Assembly (NCBI RefSeq): GCF_022489025.1
Contig: NZ_JAKVTG010000002.1
Coordinates: 186,001-250,000, forward strand
From: Planococcus halocryophilus
GTDB taxonomy: Bacteria; Bacillota; Bacilli; Bacillales_A; Planococcaceae
Length of the DNA stretch: 64,000 nt
Direction: 5' to 3'
Position numbers and translations under genes: made by a program. Position 1 is the stretch's first letter; every line of letters begins with the position of its first letter. Shown one piece after another: positions 23,441-32,952 of this stretch. The notes below the pieces were generated by a model, which saw nothing but the letters and a program-made list of their open reading frames with translations, was not told the DNA's origin and did no database searches.

Positions 23441-25330
23441 ATGAAAACACCAACTTCTAAACGACTATTTCTCCTCTTCATTTCACTTTATATCGTGCTG
23501 TATTTCTCTTGGTTAATCGCTTGGTCTAATAACGACCAGATTATGACTTTAGGAGGCAATTTATTTTCTAGCTTAGGCTACTTGATTGCTACTATTTGGC
23601 TTTTTAAAACTTGGCGCGCTAGTAAAGGCAATGAAAAGATTTTCTGGCTGTTGCTGATGGTCGGAACTTTGAGTTACGGTGTTGCTCAATTTTTGTGGAC
23701 AGTGTACGAAACTTCATTGTTAGTCGATGTTCCTTTTCCAGGACCTCCAAACTTTTTTTATGTGTTTCAAATTATTTTTTACTTGGCTGCTTTTTTATTT
23801 AAATTGATCAAAGAAACCACTAAACCGCAATTTATCAAAGTTTTTTTTGATACTTTTATTATTATGGTTGTTGCAGCCACTTTCAGCTGGCATTTCTTAC
23901 TCAGTCCTATTATTAACATGACTAATGCTTCCTTATACCCTTTGATTTTTTCCATCGCCTATCCGATTGGGAACTTAGCTCTTTTACTTTGTATTCTCAG
24001 CATTTATCTAGGCATCCAAAAGTCTAACTTTCATCAAAATCTAGTATTTCTGTCGTTGGGGCTTTTTTCACAAATCATCGCCGGCTCATTCTATCTTCAT
24101 CTGACGCTTATCGGCCAATATAACTCAGCTATTTGGGCAGATCCGCTCTTTGCTTTAGGTGCCTTGTTTATCGGCTTTGCCGGATTGTTGCGAATAAATC
24201 ATACACCTCATCAGCAGACCGTAAAGTTGGAGATCGAATCTACACCACAAGTGGAATTCCTCCGTCTTTCACTGCCTTATGCAACCGTATTGATTTTGGT
24301 TATTTTTATGGCTTCGCGTTCGTCAATTGTCGATCCGGTAAGAATCGGTTCTGGAATTTCGATTTTGTTAGTGGTTTTCAGGCAGATCTTTATTATTTTG
24401 GAAAACCAGCAACTGCTCCAGAAATACCACGAAAAAACCGAACAACTAGATCTCAGTGAACAACGCTATAAATCCTTATTCGAATACCATCCAGATGCCG
24501 TCTATTCACTTGACTTAACCGGGCATTTTGAAAGTGCAAATCCATCTAGTAGTGTTCTTTTTGGTTATGAAAAAGATGAGTTGATAGGCCTTTCAAGTTC
24601 ACTATTCATTGAACCAGGCATGCATGAGCATGCTAATTTCCATTTAGAAAAAGCTTTAAAAGGACAAGCTCAAACCTATGAATTGTGCATTCTTAATCGG
24701 TTTAACCAATCTCATTACCTTAGTGTTACCAATATCCCCATTATGGTTCAGAACAATATTGTTGGCATCTTTGGAATTGCTAAAGATATTACAGCCAATA
24801 AAAAAAATGAAGAGAAAATACATTTTTTAGCCTATCACGATTCTTTAACAGGTTTAGCCAACCGCTTGTATTTTGGAGAGTCTTTAAAAAAAGCTATTTT
24901 AGAAGCAGCATTGCTTCACGAGACGTTTGCTGTTTTATTTATCGATTTGGACCATTTCAAACAGATCAATGATACGCTTGGACATGATGTCGGCGATCAA
25001 TTACTGATTTCTGTGGCAGATCGACTAACAAAATGTGTTCGCGAAAACGATGTTGTTTCGCGACAAGGTGGAGACGAATTTACCATACTCCTCCGCAACA
25101 TTCACGACTTGGAAACTGCTGCTCAACTAGCAGAAGACATTCTGAATTCGTTAAAACAACCTCACTATATTAATGACTCTACCCTCTTTAGCCTTCCAAG
25201 TATCGGGATCGCCATCTATCCGTTAGATTCAACAACTCCAATCGGTTTAATGAAAAAAGCGGATAAAGCCATGTATCAAGTCAAAGCCAATGGCAAAGGT
25301 CATTATCAGTTCAACAAAGAAACCATTTAA
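23441..25330 (+). CDS. Membrane PAS-GGDEF diguanylate cyclase
   Basis: 629 residues. About residues 8-285 form eight or so membrane helices of an uncharacterised sensor. A short linker (coiled coil, EKTEQLDLSEQRY) leads to a PAS domain at about 343-450 (FEYHPDAVYSLDLTGHF). The GGDEF domain spans about 460-629: LTGLANRLYF, DLDHFKQINDTLGHDVGD and an intact GGDEF at 543-547. RxxD inhibitory I-site is present (R534-E-N-D537), five residues ahead. It should make c-di-GMP with product feedback. No EAL domain is attached. It may supply c-di-GMP for the riboswitch at 48.0 kb. Confidence 0.93.
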   Translation: MKTPTSKRLFLLFISLYIVLYFSWLIAWSNNDQIMTLGGNLFSSLGYLIATIWLFKTWRASKGNEKIFWLLLMVGTLSYGVAQFLWTVYETSLLVDVPFPGPPNFFYVFQIIFYLAAFLFKLIKETTKPQFIKVFFDTFIIMVVAATFSWHFLLSPIINMTNASLYPLIFSIAYPIGNLALLLCILSIYLGIQKSNFHQNLVFLSLGLFSQIIAGSFYLHLTLIGQYNSAIWADPLFALGALFIGFAGLLRINHTPHQQTVKLEIESTPQVEFLRLSLPYATVLILVIFMASRSSIVDPVRIGSGISILLVVFRQIFIILENQQLLQKYHEKTEQLDLSEQRYKSLFEYHPDAVYSLDLTGHFESANPSSSVLFGYEKDELIGLSSSLFIEPGMHEHANFHLEKALKGQAQTYELCILNRFNQSHYLSVTNIPIMVQNNIVGIFGIAKDITANKKNEEKIHFLAYHDSLTGLANRLYFGESLKKAILEAALLHETFAVLFIDLDHFKQINDTLGHDVGDQLLISVADRLTKCVRENDVVSRQGGDEFTILLRNIHDLETAAQLAEDILNSLKQPHYINDSTLFSLPSIGIAIYPLDSTTPIGLMKKADKAMYQVKANGKGHYQFNKETI

Positions 25331-25506
25331 CCACCTTCGTCCAGCTTTCTCCTTGCTGTGCGGGGGTTTTTTTAACTAACTCTTCCTAATCCTCTGCTCG
25401 CTAGGCAGACATTTTGACAACTAGCTACCGTCTAGTATAAGTTAGTAAAAGTTAATTCCAATAGATTTTATCGGAATTATTATTTTGTAACTAAAGGAGA
25501 GCGATT

Positions 25507-26730
25507 ATGAAAGCTGTATGGAAACACTATTTAAATGCTTCATTGATTTTAAAAATTACGATTGCACTTATACTCGGCGTTGCCGTTGGATTGATATTTG
25601 GAGAGCAAGCAGCTGTTTTGGCTCCTTTTGGTGACTTGTTGCTGAAATTATTGACCTTATTAATCGTTCCTTTGATTTTGTTCACGATGATGGTCGGGAT
25701 TAACCAATCATCTATTGGAGACCTTGGGCGAATGGGCGGGAAAGTATTTATCTATTACACGTTGAGTTCTGCGTTTGCCATTATTGTGGGTCTCACAGTA
25801 GCTAGCTTCCTGCAGCCAGGCGTTGGGATGCAACTGCAAGGCAATGAAACTTTTGATGTTCCGGAAAATCCCGGCATCGTCAGTGTGTTGTTGAACATTG
25901 TCCCTTCTAACATTTTCACTGCATTTACTGAACTTAATTTGCTTGGCATTATCTTTATCGCTTTTGCTTTTGGTATTGCTTTAGCTTATATGCGCAATTC
26001 AACTGAACTTGGTAGTTTGGGCGATCATTTATATAAAACCGTAAATGCATTAAATGAAATGACGTTACTGGTCTTAAAAGCCGTTCTTCAATATGTGCCA
26101 ATTGGTATTTTTGCGATCATGGCAAAAACAGTAGGAAATCAAGGCTTAGACACTCTCTTCTCTTTAGGTGAGATGGTCTTAGTGTTGTATGCTGCATTGC
26201 TTGTTCAAATTATGTTGTATGTGTTGCTCCTATTGGTATTCAAAATAAACCCGTTGGATTTCTTCAAACAAGCACGTACACCAATGTTAACGGCATTTGT
26301 CACTCAAAGTAGTTCGGGTACGTTGCCATTAACCTTGAATGCTGCGAAGAATTTAGGGCTATCGAAAAGTTTATATGGCTTTAGTTTGCCACTCGGTGCA
26401 ACAATCAACATGGACGGTGCTGCCATTCGAATTGCGGTTTCAGCAGTTTTCGCAGCAAACCTTGTTGGGGATCCGTTAAGTATTTCTGAAATGCTAATGG
26501 TTGTTCTGATAGGTACGCTGGCATCAGTCGGAACTGCAGGTGTCCCAGGTGCTGGCATCGTCATGATTGCGACAGTATTTGTTCAGTTAGGCTTACCGAT
26601 TGAAGCAGTCGCATTGCTGACTGCTATCGATGCATTAGTCGGCATGGGTGCAACAGGGCTTAACGTTACAGGAGACTTAGTCGGCACTACTGTAATTGAT
26701 AAAAACGAAAAGAAACGACAAACAGTTTAA
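25507..26730 (+). CDS. Dicarboxylate/amino acid:cation symporter (GltP/GltT family)
   Basis: 407 residues, DAACS family membrane protein. Diagnostic blocks: the serine-rich loop FVTQSSSGTLPLTLNAAKN, the NMDGA motif in GATINMDGAAIRIAVSAVF, and VPGAGIVMI plus DALVGMGATGLNVTGDLVGT near the end. Takes up glutamate, aspartate or C4-dicarboxylates with protons or sodium. The substrate cannot be chosen by sequence. AAAGGAG precedes the ATG and a terminator follows, so it is monocistronic. Confidence 0.93.
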   Translation: MKAVWKHYLNASLILKITIALILGVAVGLIFGEQAAVLAPFGDLLLKLLTLLIVPLILFTMMVGINQSSIGDLGRMGGKVFIYYTLSSAFAIIVGLTVASFLQPGVGMQLQGNETFDVPENPGIVSVLLNIVPSNIFTAFTELNLLGIIFIAFAFGIALAYMRNSTELGSLGDHLYKTVNALNEMTLLVLKAVLQYVPIGIFAIMAKTVGNQGLDTLFSLGEMVLVLYAALLVQIMLYVLLLLVFKINPLDFFKQARTPMLTAFVTQSSSGTLPLTLNAAKNLGLSKSLYGFSLPLGATINMDGAAIRIAVSAVFAANLVGDPLSISEMLMVVLIGTLASVGTAGVPGAGIVMIATVFVQLGLPIEAVALLTAIDALVGMGATGLNVTGDLVGTTVIDKNEKKRQTV

Positions 26731-26735
26731 CAAAT

Positions 26736-26777
26736 AACCCCCTTAAAATGAGCAAATGCTCGTCTTAAGGGGGTTTT
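26736..26777 (+). terminator. Terminator of the symporter gene
   Basis: AACCCCCTTAA and TTAAGGGGGTT form the main stem with a smaller GAGCAAATGCTC hairpin inside; T tract on the plus strand. Confidence 0.85.
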
Positions 26778-26786
26778 CATGTGAAT

Positions 26787-27341
26787 TTAGCTTCTTTTTT
26801 TAACCGCAAGCAAATGAAACTCAGCATTTGCTTCTTTGTATTCAGTATAATCATCTAGCAAAATTTCCCATTCAAATGGCGACTCTTCGATGATTTTTTT
26901 TAATGTATCTTCTCGTTGTTGTCCTTTAAGGATACAGTTTACAAATATGCCTCCATCTTTTAACTCTGTTAGTATGTTCTCCACAAACTGAGTTTCTTTA
27001 AACAAATCATTTTTATAAAAATGTAGCATTGAATCTAATAACACAACATCAATTTCTGCTGAAATCGGGTAATCGTAAACATTTCCAACAAGTCCTTCTA
27101 CCGGTAACTCTCTAATATTTGCATGCTGATTCAGTTGTTCAATGCCAACATTTGAATGGTCAACGCCAATCACTTTATATCCCAGTTCACCTAACGCCAA
27201 AGCATCCCGCCCTTGCCCACAGCCTAAATCCAAAATCGTTCCTCTCGCTTCATAATTCGCAAAAAAAGCTACAAGACCTGGATAAGGATTTCCGAAATAG
27301 TTTTCTTCATCATAATAACCTTCGTACGCTACTTTCTTCAT
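26787..27341 (-). CDS. Class I SAM-dependent methyltransferase
   Basis: 184 residues. Motif I TILDLGCGQGRDALALGELG binds SAM, GVDHSNVG is motif II, and AEIDVVLLDSMLHFY is the motif IV region. Resembles TehB/UbiE-like small-molecule methyltransferases; substrate unknown. ATG 27341 is behind GGAGG; a frame starting at 27362 encodes that ribosome binding site and is rejected. It converges on the symporter gene. Confidence 0.88.
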   Translation of the reverse strand: MKKVAYEGYYDEENYFGNPYPGLVAFFANYEARGTILDLGCGQGRDALALGELGYKVIGVDHSNVGIEQLNQHANIRELPVEGLVGNVYDYPISAEIDVVLLDSMLHFYKNDLFKETQFVENILTELKDGGIFVNCILKGQQREDTLKKIIEESPFEWEILLDDYTEYKEANAEFHLLAVKKRS

Positions 27342-27461
27342 TGTGATTCCTCCATTTAACATTAATAACTAAATACAATCTTCTTTAGCTTTCATTAACA
27401 TTTGTCTGCTCTTTCGGTTTCCGTTATCCTTTAAAGGAGTATAACAAAGGAGATGGCTTTC

Positions 27462-28055
27462 ATGACAACAATCGGATTTGTACGACACGGCATCACGGAT
27501 TGGAATATACAAGGCATCGCGCAAGGGTCTGCGGACGTTTCACTTAATGACACAGGACAACAGCAAGCAGAGGCACTCGCAGAACGCTTAGCTCGAGAAG
27601 TCAATTGGGACTTAATCATCTCAAGTGACTTGGCTCGTGCAAAAGAAACAGCTGAAATTATTGGCAAGAAACTAAATTTACCTGTAAGCCATTTTGATGT
27701 GCGCCTACGTGAAAGAAGTGGCGGTAAAATCGAAGGCACAACAGAGCAAGAACGCATTGAAAAATGGGGAACCGATTGGCGAACTCTCGATTTAGACATG
27801 GAAAATTTGGACGATGCAGCAAATAGAGGCATTGCTTTTGTTGAAGATGTGTTAGTCAATTTCAAAGGACAGCGTGTGTTGCTTGTGAGTCACGGTGCAT
27901 TAATTGGGTTGACGTTAAAAAAACTATTTCCCGGAAAATTTAAAGAAACGTCTTTAGACAATACATCCATTACGATTTTAACCAAGGTTGAAAATCAATG
28001 GGACTGTGCACTGTATAATTGCACGGTGCATTTGGAAAATAGTAAAAGTTATTGA
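27462..28055 (+). CDS. Histidine phosphatase family protein (phosphoglycerate mutase-like)
   Basis: 197 residues. The phosphohistidine motif is VRHGITDWN near the N-terminus; the second conserved histidine is in LLVSHGALIG, and LRERSGGKIEG holds the catalytic acid region. Broad-specificity acid phosphatases such as PhoE or alpha-ribazole phosphatases look like this; cofactor-dependent mutase activity is less likely at this length. ATG 27462 has AAAGGAG nine bases upstream; the ATG at 27453 overlaps that site. Confidence 0.9.
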   Translation: MTTIGFVRHGITDWNIQGIAQGSADVSLNDTGQQQAEALAERLAREVNWDLIISSDLARAKETAEIIGKKLNLPVSHFDVRLRERSGGKIEGTTEQERIEKWGTDWRTLDLDMENLDDAANRGIAFVEDVLVNFKGQRVLLVSHGALIGLTLKKLFPGKFKETSLDNTSITILTKVENQWDCALYNCTVHLENSKSY

Positions 28056-28143
28056 TTGCTGGCATAACTAGACCTTTTGATGAATGTGATAAAGTAAACA
28101 ACAGTTAGCACATCAAATACAAACAAAAAAGGAGAGATTCTTC

Positions 28144-28488
28144 ATGTACATCGTATCCAACCGTATTAAAATGAAACCCGGATTTGCAGAAAAAATGGCT
28201 CCTAACTTTTCACGTCCTGGCGCATTGCAACAAATGGAAGGCTTTATCAAAGTTGAAGTGGCGATCACACAGAACTTGACTGAATACGACGAGTTAAACG
28301 TCAATATGTATTGGGAAACTCTCGAAAATTTTGAAGCATGGAAAACGAGTGACGCTTTCAAACAAGCTCACAAACGCCCTGAAGCTAGTAAAGATAGCAA
28401 TGAATCCAAAAAAGAATCACCCATGCTTGGCAGCGAACTCGTCATTACAAAAATTGTCGGCCTTATTGAAGCCACAACTTTAAACTGA
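28144..28488 (+). CDS. Heme-degrading monooxygenase, HmoA/IsdG-like
   Basis: 114 residues, ferredoxin-like alpha-beta barrel of the antibiotic biosynthesis monooxygenase superfamily. MYIVSNRIKMKPGFAEKMA begins the strand-helix core, and YWETLENFEAWKTSDAFKQA followed by HKR matches HmoA/IsdG enzymes, with the histidine of AHKR as likely heme ligand. Such proteins open heme to release iron. Consistent with the Fur-controlled iron genes 2.7 kb away, but this gene has no visible Fur box. AAAGGAG precedes ATG. Confidence 0.85.
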   Translation: MYIVSNRIKMKPGFAEKMAPNFSRPGALQQMEGFIKVEVAITQNLTEYDELNVNMYWETLENFEAWKTSDAFKQAHKRPEASKDSNESKKESPMLGSELVITKIVGLIEATTLN

Positions 28489-28495
28489 GTTAAAT

Positions 28496-28530
28496 AGACA
28501 GATGGCCTAGTTTGGGCTGTCTGTTTCTTT
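28496..28530 (+). terminator. Terminator of the heme monooxygenase gene
   Basis: ACAGA/TCTGT and GCC/GGC pair around TAGTTT; TTTCTTTTTT follows. Confidence 0.7.
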
Positions 28531-28581
28531 TTTGATTTTTATGCCACTTGACTACTATCTCTTAACAAGGAGCCTCCCATT

Positions 28582-29781
28582 ATGAACAAATTTAAACCCG
28601 CTTTATGGACAAGAGATTTTATCCTTACTTCCTTGGTGAATTTCTTTTTGGTCCTCATTTTTTACTTGCTGATGGTGACCATCGCAGTTTACGCGGTAAC
28701 AGAATACGGCGCTTCAACAAGCGAAGCCGGACTAGTTACAGGAATATTTATCTTAGGTGCATTGACTGGCCGGATTTTCATCGGCCGTAGCATTGATAAA
28801 ATTGGTCGCAAAAAAACGTTAATTATCGGTACAACTTTGTTTACGTTAACCACATTTTTCTATTTCTTGAATTTCGGATTGCCATTTTTAATGGCTAACC
28901 GTTTTCTTCATGGCATGACTTTAGGAATGGCCAGTACAGCAGCTGGAACGATTGTTGCGCAAATTATCCCGATGACACGTAAAGGAGAAGGCATCGGCTA
29001 TTTTAGTATGAGTTCGACATTAGCTGCTGCTTTCGGGCCGTTTATTGGCTTAATGTTAAGTCAGTACAGCAGCTATGAAATGATTTTCACTGTCTGCCTA
29101 GCTCTTGGCGTGGTCAGCCTCGTCATCTCTTTGTTAGTTTATGTGCCACCAGTGGAGGCTCCTCCGAAAACTTACGTTACAAAAGGGGTTAAAATCTCTG
29201 GATTTGTTGAACCCAAAGCAGTGCCCATTGCTATTGTTTGTTTAGTCATTGCGCTTTGTTATTCTAGTGTCTTGTCGTTTATTAATTTTTATGCCATGGA
29301 AGAAAACCTTGTTCAAGCTGCTAGTTACTTTTTCTTAGTTTACGCAATTGCTATTTTAGTCTCTCGTCCGTTTACAGGACGACTGATGGATTTAAAAGGC
29401 GCAAACTTTATAATGTACCCGGCATTTGTCCTTTTTGCAGCGGGATTATTTTTACTAAATGTCTCGAGCAGCAGTACCGGCTTATTGGTCGCAGGTGCGT
29501 TAATCGGATTTGGTTTTGGCAATATGCAGTCAACGACTCAGGCTGTCGCGATTAAGTTGACACCTACTCATCGTATGGGTCTTGCGACATCAACATTTTT
29601 CATCGCGATGGATGCAGGTTTAGGCTTTGGACCTTACCTTCTGGGCTTTATCATTCCACTGATCGGTTATAACTCACTTTATGGAATTTTAGGCTTTGTT
29701 GTGCTTGCTACTGCGTTTCTTTATTATGTATTGCACGGCAAAAAAGAACGCGCGGATGCAGTTGCGTTGGGTTATAAATAA
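28582..29781 (+). CDS. MFS transporter
   Basis: 399 residues, twelve predicted spans. The loop between spans 2 and 3 reads GRIFIGRSIDKIGRKKTLII, the MFS signature, with an echo RPFTGRLMDLKGANF in the second half. A typical drug/metabolite exporter of the YkuC/YfkF kind; substrate unknown. AAGGAG lies 10 bases before ATG. Monocistronic, with a bidirectional terminator after it. Confidence 0.9.
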   Translation: MNKFKPALWTRDFILTSLVNFFLVLIFYLLMVTIAVYAVTEYGASTSEAGLVTGIFILGALTGRIFIGRSIDKIGRKKTLIIGTTLFTLTTFFYFLNFGLPFLMANRFLHGMTLGMASTAAGTIVAQIIPMTRKGEGIGYFSMSSTLAAAFGPFIGLMLSQYSSYEMIFTVCLALGVVSLVISLLVYVPPVEAPPKTYVTKGVKISGFVEPKAVPIAIVCLVIALCYSSVLSFINFYAMEENLVQAASYFFLVYAIAILVSRPFTGRLMDLKGANFIMYPAFVLFAAGLFLLNVSSSSTGLLVAGALIGFGFGNMQSTTQAVAIKLTPTHRMGLATSTFFIAMDAGLGFGPYLLGFIIPLIGYNSLYGILGFVVLATAFLYYVLHGKKERADAVALGYK

Positions 29782-29790
29782 CTGCTCAGC

Positions 29791-29825
29791 AAAAAAAACG
29801 CTTAACCTTTAGGTTAGGCGTTTTC
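29791..29825. terminator. Bidirectional terminator between MFS gene and 36-residue gene
   Basis: AAAACGCTTAACCT and AGGTTAGGCGTTTT pair with one wobble; T run on both strands, strongest on the minus strand. Confidence 0.88.
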
Positions 29826-29830
29826 ACATT

Positions 29831-29941
29831 TTACTGCTCTTTTTTCAACCTAGCTACTTCACTCTCAAGATAATTTATACGCTTATGAATTCGATAAAAA
29901 ATTGGCAAATACGCTACAACAACTATGATCATCCACCCCAT
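29831..29941 (-). CDS. Small membrane protein of 36 residues
   Basis: ATG 29941 lies seven bases after AAGGGGG. The product starts MGWMIIVVVAYLPIFYRIHK and ends in a charged helix (LESEVARLKKEQ): one membrane span with a short coiled coil. It ends just before a bidirectional terminator, which supports a real transcription unit. Same architecture as the 54-residue protein at 14672-14836. Function unknown. Confidence 0.62.
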   Translation of the reverse strand: MGWMIIVVVAYLPIFYRIHKRINYLESEVARLKKEQ

Positions 29942-30026
29942 CACACATCCCCCTTTTCCACACTTTACCATACATTTTTTACAAATAAAGGTGCGTTTAA
30001 AGATTTTAAATGGATGTACCTTTCTC

Positions 30027-31076
30027 TCACACTAACAGTTGTTTGACCAACTCTTTGTTACGCTTTTTAAACACTTCGTTGTGCGAAGACACCATGGCAA
30101 CTTTACGCGCGTCTGGCTGAATCCATTGTTTGGCTTTATTGACGGCGTTAGCAGCATCTTGGAATGTTCCCGCAATTAAATTCAGTTTTGCCTCGTGCTG
30201 TAAAATATCACCGGCTGCAAACAGACCTTCAACAGAAGATTCACTGCTTGGTGTTCCTGCAATGTAATAGTCGTCGGCGATGTCGATGTTTAAAGGACTG
30301 TTGCCGAGCAAACTAATATCTCGTTCATAGCCATGATTGATAATCATTTCATCAATGGAGATAATTTGAGTTTCTCCTGTTTCTTGATGTGTTAGCTCAA
30401 CAAATTCAATAGCATCCCGGTCGTCCGATGCAATCAGGCGCGTAATGTTGGTCTCTAAACAGCAAATTGCTGATCCGTTCATCAACTGTGTTACTTGTGC
30501 TTCGTGCCCTGCGAGTTCTGGTTTACGATACGTAATGTACACTTGCTTAGCAATAGGTTCGAGCTCGTTCGCCCAATCGATTGCTGAGTTGCCCCCTCCA
30601 GAGATGAGCACGGTTTTGTTTTTAAAGCGTTCTAAAGATTTTACGGTGTAATTTAAATTGGATACTTCAAAACGTTCTGCTCCTTCGATTTGTAGCTTTT
30701 GAGGGTTCAAAATACCGCCTCCTACTGCCACAATAACTGTTTTCGACAAATGCACCTCTCCTGAAGAACCTTTCAATTCAAAAAGTCCTTCTTCGTTTTT
30801 GGCAATCGCTTCTATTTTTTCATTCAATACCACTTCTGGCTGAAATGTCAGTCCTTGTGCTACTAGCTGATCAATCAATTTAGCACCTTGCATCGGAGGC
30901 TGTCCTCCAACATCCCAAATCATTTTTTCTGGATAAACATGAATCTTTCCACCCAATTGTGGTTGAAATTCGATAATCTTTGTTTTCATTTCTCGTAAGC
31001 CACTGTAGAAAGCCGAGTATAAACCTGCAGGTCCCCCACCGATAATTGTTACATCAAAAAGTACACTTTTCCCCAT
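30027..31076 (-). CDS. Ferredoxin-NADP reductase type 2 (YumC/YcgT-like)
   Basis: 349 residues; thioredoxin-reductase-like flavoprotein without the redox CxxC. FAD motif VTIIGGGPAGLYSAFYSGLR, NADPH motif VLISGGGNSAIDWANEL, and FAD motif 2 LFAAGDILQHEAKLNLIAG. Type 2 FNRs of Bacillales move electrons between NADPH and ferredoxin or flavodoxin. The divergent Fur-box region and siderophore genes suggest it may help reduce imported iron; inference. Start follows GGAGTGAGG. Confidence 0.9.
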   Translation of the reverse strand: MGKSVLFDVTIIGGGPAGLYSAFYSGLREMKTKIIEFQPQLGGKIHVYPEKMIWDVGGQPPMQGAKLIDQLVAQGLTFQPEVVLNEKIEAIAKNEEGLFELKGSSGEVHLSKTVIVAVGGGILNPQKLQIEGAERFEVSNLNYTVKSLERFKNKTVLISGGGNSAIDWANELEPIAKQVYITYRKPELAGHEAQVTQLMNGSAICCLETNITRLIASDDRDAIEFVELTHQETGETQIISIDEMIINHGYERDISLLGNSPLNIDIADDYYIAGTPSSESSVEGLFAAGDILQHEAKLNLIAGTFQDAANAVNKAKQWIQPDARKVAMVSSHNEVFKKRNKELVKQLLV

Positions 31077-31109
31077 CTATACCTCACTCCTGCCCTATCA
31101 GATTCTGTA

Positions 31110-31138
31110 TTGACAAGCATAAAAATTAGTCTTATAGT
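31110..31138 (+). promoter_or_regulatory. Sigma-A promoter of the iron-siderophore operon
   Basis: Perfect TTGACA (31110-31115), 17-bp spacer, TATAGT (31133-31138). Confidence 0.88.
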
Positions 31139-31150
31139 GTGTATTGTACT

Positions 31151-31169
31151 GAAAATGATAATCATTATC
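31151..31169. promoter_or_regulatory. Fur box
   Basis: GAAAATGATAATCATTATC matches the classical 19-bp Fur box (GATAATGATAATCATTATC) at 18 of 19 positions. It lies about 13 bases past the -10, where bound Fur-iron would block transcription of the ABC operon. Confidence 0.95.
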
Positions 31170-31209
31170 AATGAAAAATACATTAAATTTTGTAAAGGAG
31201 GATTTGGAA

Positions 31210-32001
31210 ATGGTGCGCTTATTCACCGAGAAGCTAAATATTAGCTACGGAGATCGCTTGATTGTGAAGGATTTGTCTGTTGAAATTCCGGATAAAAAGA
31301 TTACGACAATCATCGGTTCGAATGGCTGCGGAAAATCTACACTTTTAAAAGCGATAACTCGTGTGATTCCGCATCAATCCGGAACAGTGGTTTTAGATGG
31401 CGGCAATATTGCACAAGAAAATACAAAATCACTCGCAAAAAAAATGGCGATTCTTCCACAAACACCTGATAGTGCCGCCGGACTTACAGTTGGTGAACTC
31501 GTTTCTTACGGTCGTTTTCCTTACCAAAAAGGATTTGGCCGCCTGTCTAAAAGAGATTATGACATCATCAATTGGGCACTCGATGTTACAGGTACACAAT
31601 TTTTTAAGTACCATCCGGTCGATGCGTTATCTGGTGGTCAACGCCAACGTGTATGGATTGCAATGGCACTTGCACAAGAAACTGAAATGATTTTTTTAGA
31701 TGAGCCTACGACTTACCTGGACATGGCGCATCAGCTAGAAATATTGGAGCTGTTGCAACAACTCAATAAAGAGCAAGAACGAACCATCATCATGGTGCTT
31801 CACGATTTAAACCAAGCTGCTCGTTTTGCAGACCATATTATTGCGATGAAAGACGGCAACATCGTTAAAGCCGGCAATTGCCACGACGTGATTACGCAAC
31901 CGGTCCTGAAAGAAGTTTTTCGAATTGATGCAGAAATCGGGCTTGATCCGCGAACGCAAAAACCGATGTGTACAACTTATAACTTAATCAAAGGAGTTTA
32001 A
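31210..32001 (+). CDS. Siderophore ABC transporter, ATP-binding protein (FecE/FhuC/YusV type)
   Basis: 263 residues. Walker A GSNGCGKST, signature LSGGQRQRVWIAMALAQ, Walker B EMIFLDEPTTYLD and the H-loop histidine in VLHDLN are all intact. ATG 31210 sits eight bases after GGAGG; the frame open to 31171 would begin inside the Fur box, so it is rejected. First gene of the operon ATPase, binding protein, two permeases. Powers uptake of ferric siderophore. Confidence 0.94.
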   Translation: MVRLFTEKLNISYGDRLIVKDLSVEIPDKKITTIIGSNGCGKSTLLKAITRVIPHQSGTVVLDGGNIAQENTKSLAKKMAILPQTPDSAAGLTVGELVSYGRFPYQKGFGRLSKRDYDIINWALDVTGTQFFKYHPVDALSGGQRQRVWIAMALAQETEMIFLDEPTTYLDMAHQLEILELLQQLNKEQERTIIMVLHDLNQAARFADHIIAMKDGNIVKAGNCHDVITQPVLKEVFRIDAEIGLDPRTQKPMCTTYNLIKGV

Positions 32002-32006
32002 CCCAT

Positions 32007-32921
32007 ATGAAAAAACTATTTTTACCTCTCACTTTATTTTCTTTACTACTTCTTCTTAGTGCTTGTAATTCTGATACTGCTGCAAAAGAAACTAGCGACA
32101 CTAGCTCTGACACGATTACTTATGAATCTGAAAATGGTCCTGTAGAAGTTCCAGCTGATCCACAGCGCGTTATTGTTTTATCTACATATAGCGGAGACGT
32201 GATGTCTCTAGACGTTCCATTAGTCGGTGTCGATTCTTGGTCAAAAATGAATCCTCGCTTTGAAGAACCACTAAAAGATGTAGAAGAAGTAGCCGACACA
32301 GACCTTGAAAAAATTATTGAATTAGATCCAGACTTGATTATCGGTGGGTCCACTATCAATAATATTGACAAATTAAACAAAATCGCTCCAACTGTGACAT
32401 TTACATACGGCAATTTAAGCTATTTGGAACAGCATCTTGAAATCGGGAAATTACTGAACAAAGAACAACAAGCACAAGAGTGGATTACCGATTTCCAAGA
32501 ACGTGCGCAACAAGCTGGGGAAGACATTCGTACGAAAATCGGCCAAGATACCACTGTTTCGGTTATTGAAAACTTCGATAAGCAGTTATACGTTTTCGGA
32601 GATAACTGGGGACGCGGAACCGAAATTCTCTACCAAGAAATGAAATTAAAAATGCCTGAAAAAGTAGAAAAAATGGCTTTAGCAGACGGCTATTACATGT
32701 TGTCTCAAGAAGTATTACCTGAATACATGGGTGATTACGTTATCTTTAGTAAAGACAGCATGCAAGATAACTCCTTCCAAGAAACAGATGTTTACAAAAA
32801 CACTCCGGCTGCCAAAAGCGAGCAAATTTTTGAAGCCAACGCCAAAGAATTTTACTTTAACGACCCCCTCACACTCGAATACCAATTGGATTTCTTTATC
32901 GAAAACTTTTTAGGTGAGTGA
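32007..32921 (+). CDS. Iron-siderophore substrate-binding lipoprotein
   Basis: 304 residues of the FecB/FhuD class III binding-protein fold. Lipobox LLLLLSACNSD puts the lipid-modified cysteine at position 20. VEVPADPQRVIVLSTYSGDV begins lobe 1, and LEKIIELDPDLIIGG is typical of the family. A long helix joins the lobes. Captures the ferric siderophore outside the membrane; ligand class (hydroxamate like FhuD/YxeB, or other) is uncertain. Starts 5 bp after the ATPase gene; followed by a hairpin before the permeases. Confidence 0.92.
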   Translation: MKKLFLPLTLFSLLLLLSACNSDTAAKETSDTSSDTITYESENGPVEVPADPQRVIVLSTYSGDVMSLDVPLVGVDSWSKMNPRFEEPLKDVEEVADTDLEKIIELDPDLIIGGSTINNIDKLNKIAPTVTFTYGNLSYLEQHLEIGKLLNKEQQAQEWITDFQERAQQAGEDIRTKIGQDTTVSVIENFDKQLYVFGDNWGRGTEILYQEMKLKMPEKVEKMALADGYYMLSQEVLPEYMGDYVIFSKDSMQDNSFQETDVYKNTPAAKSEQIFEANAKEFYFNDPLTLEYQLDFFIENFLGE

Positions 32922-32952
32922 GGCAATACCAGTGAGTCCAATTTATATAACA

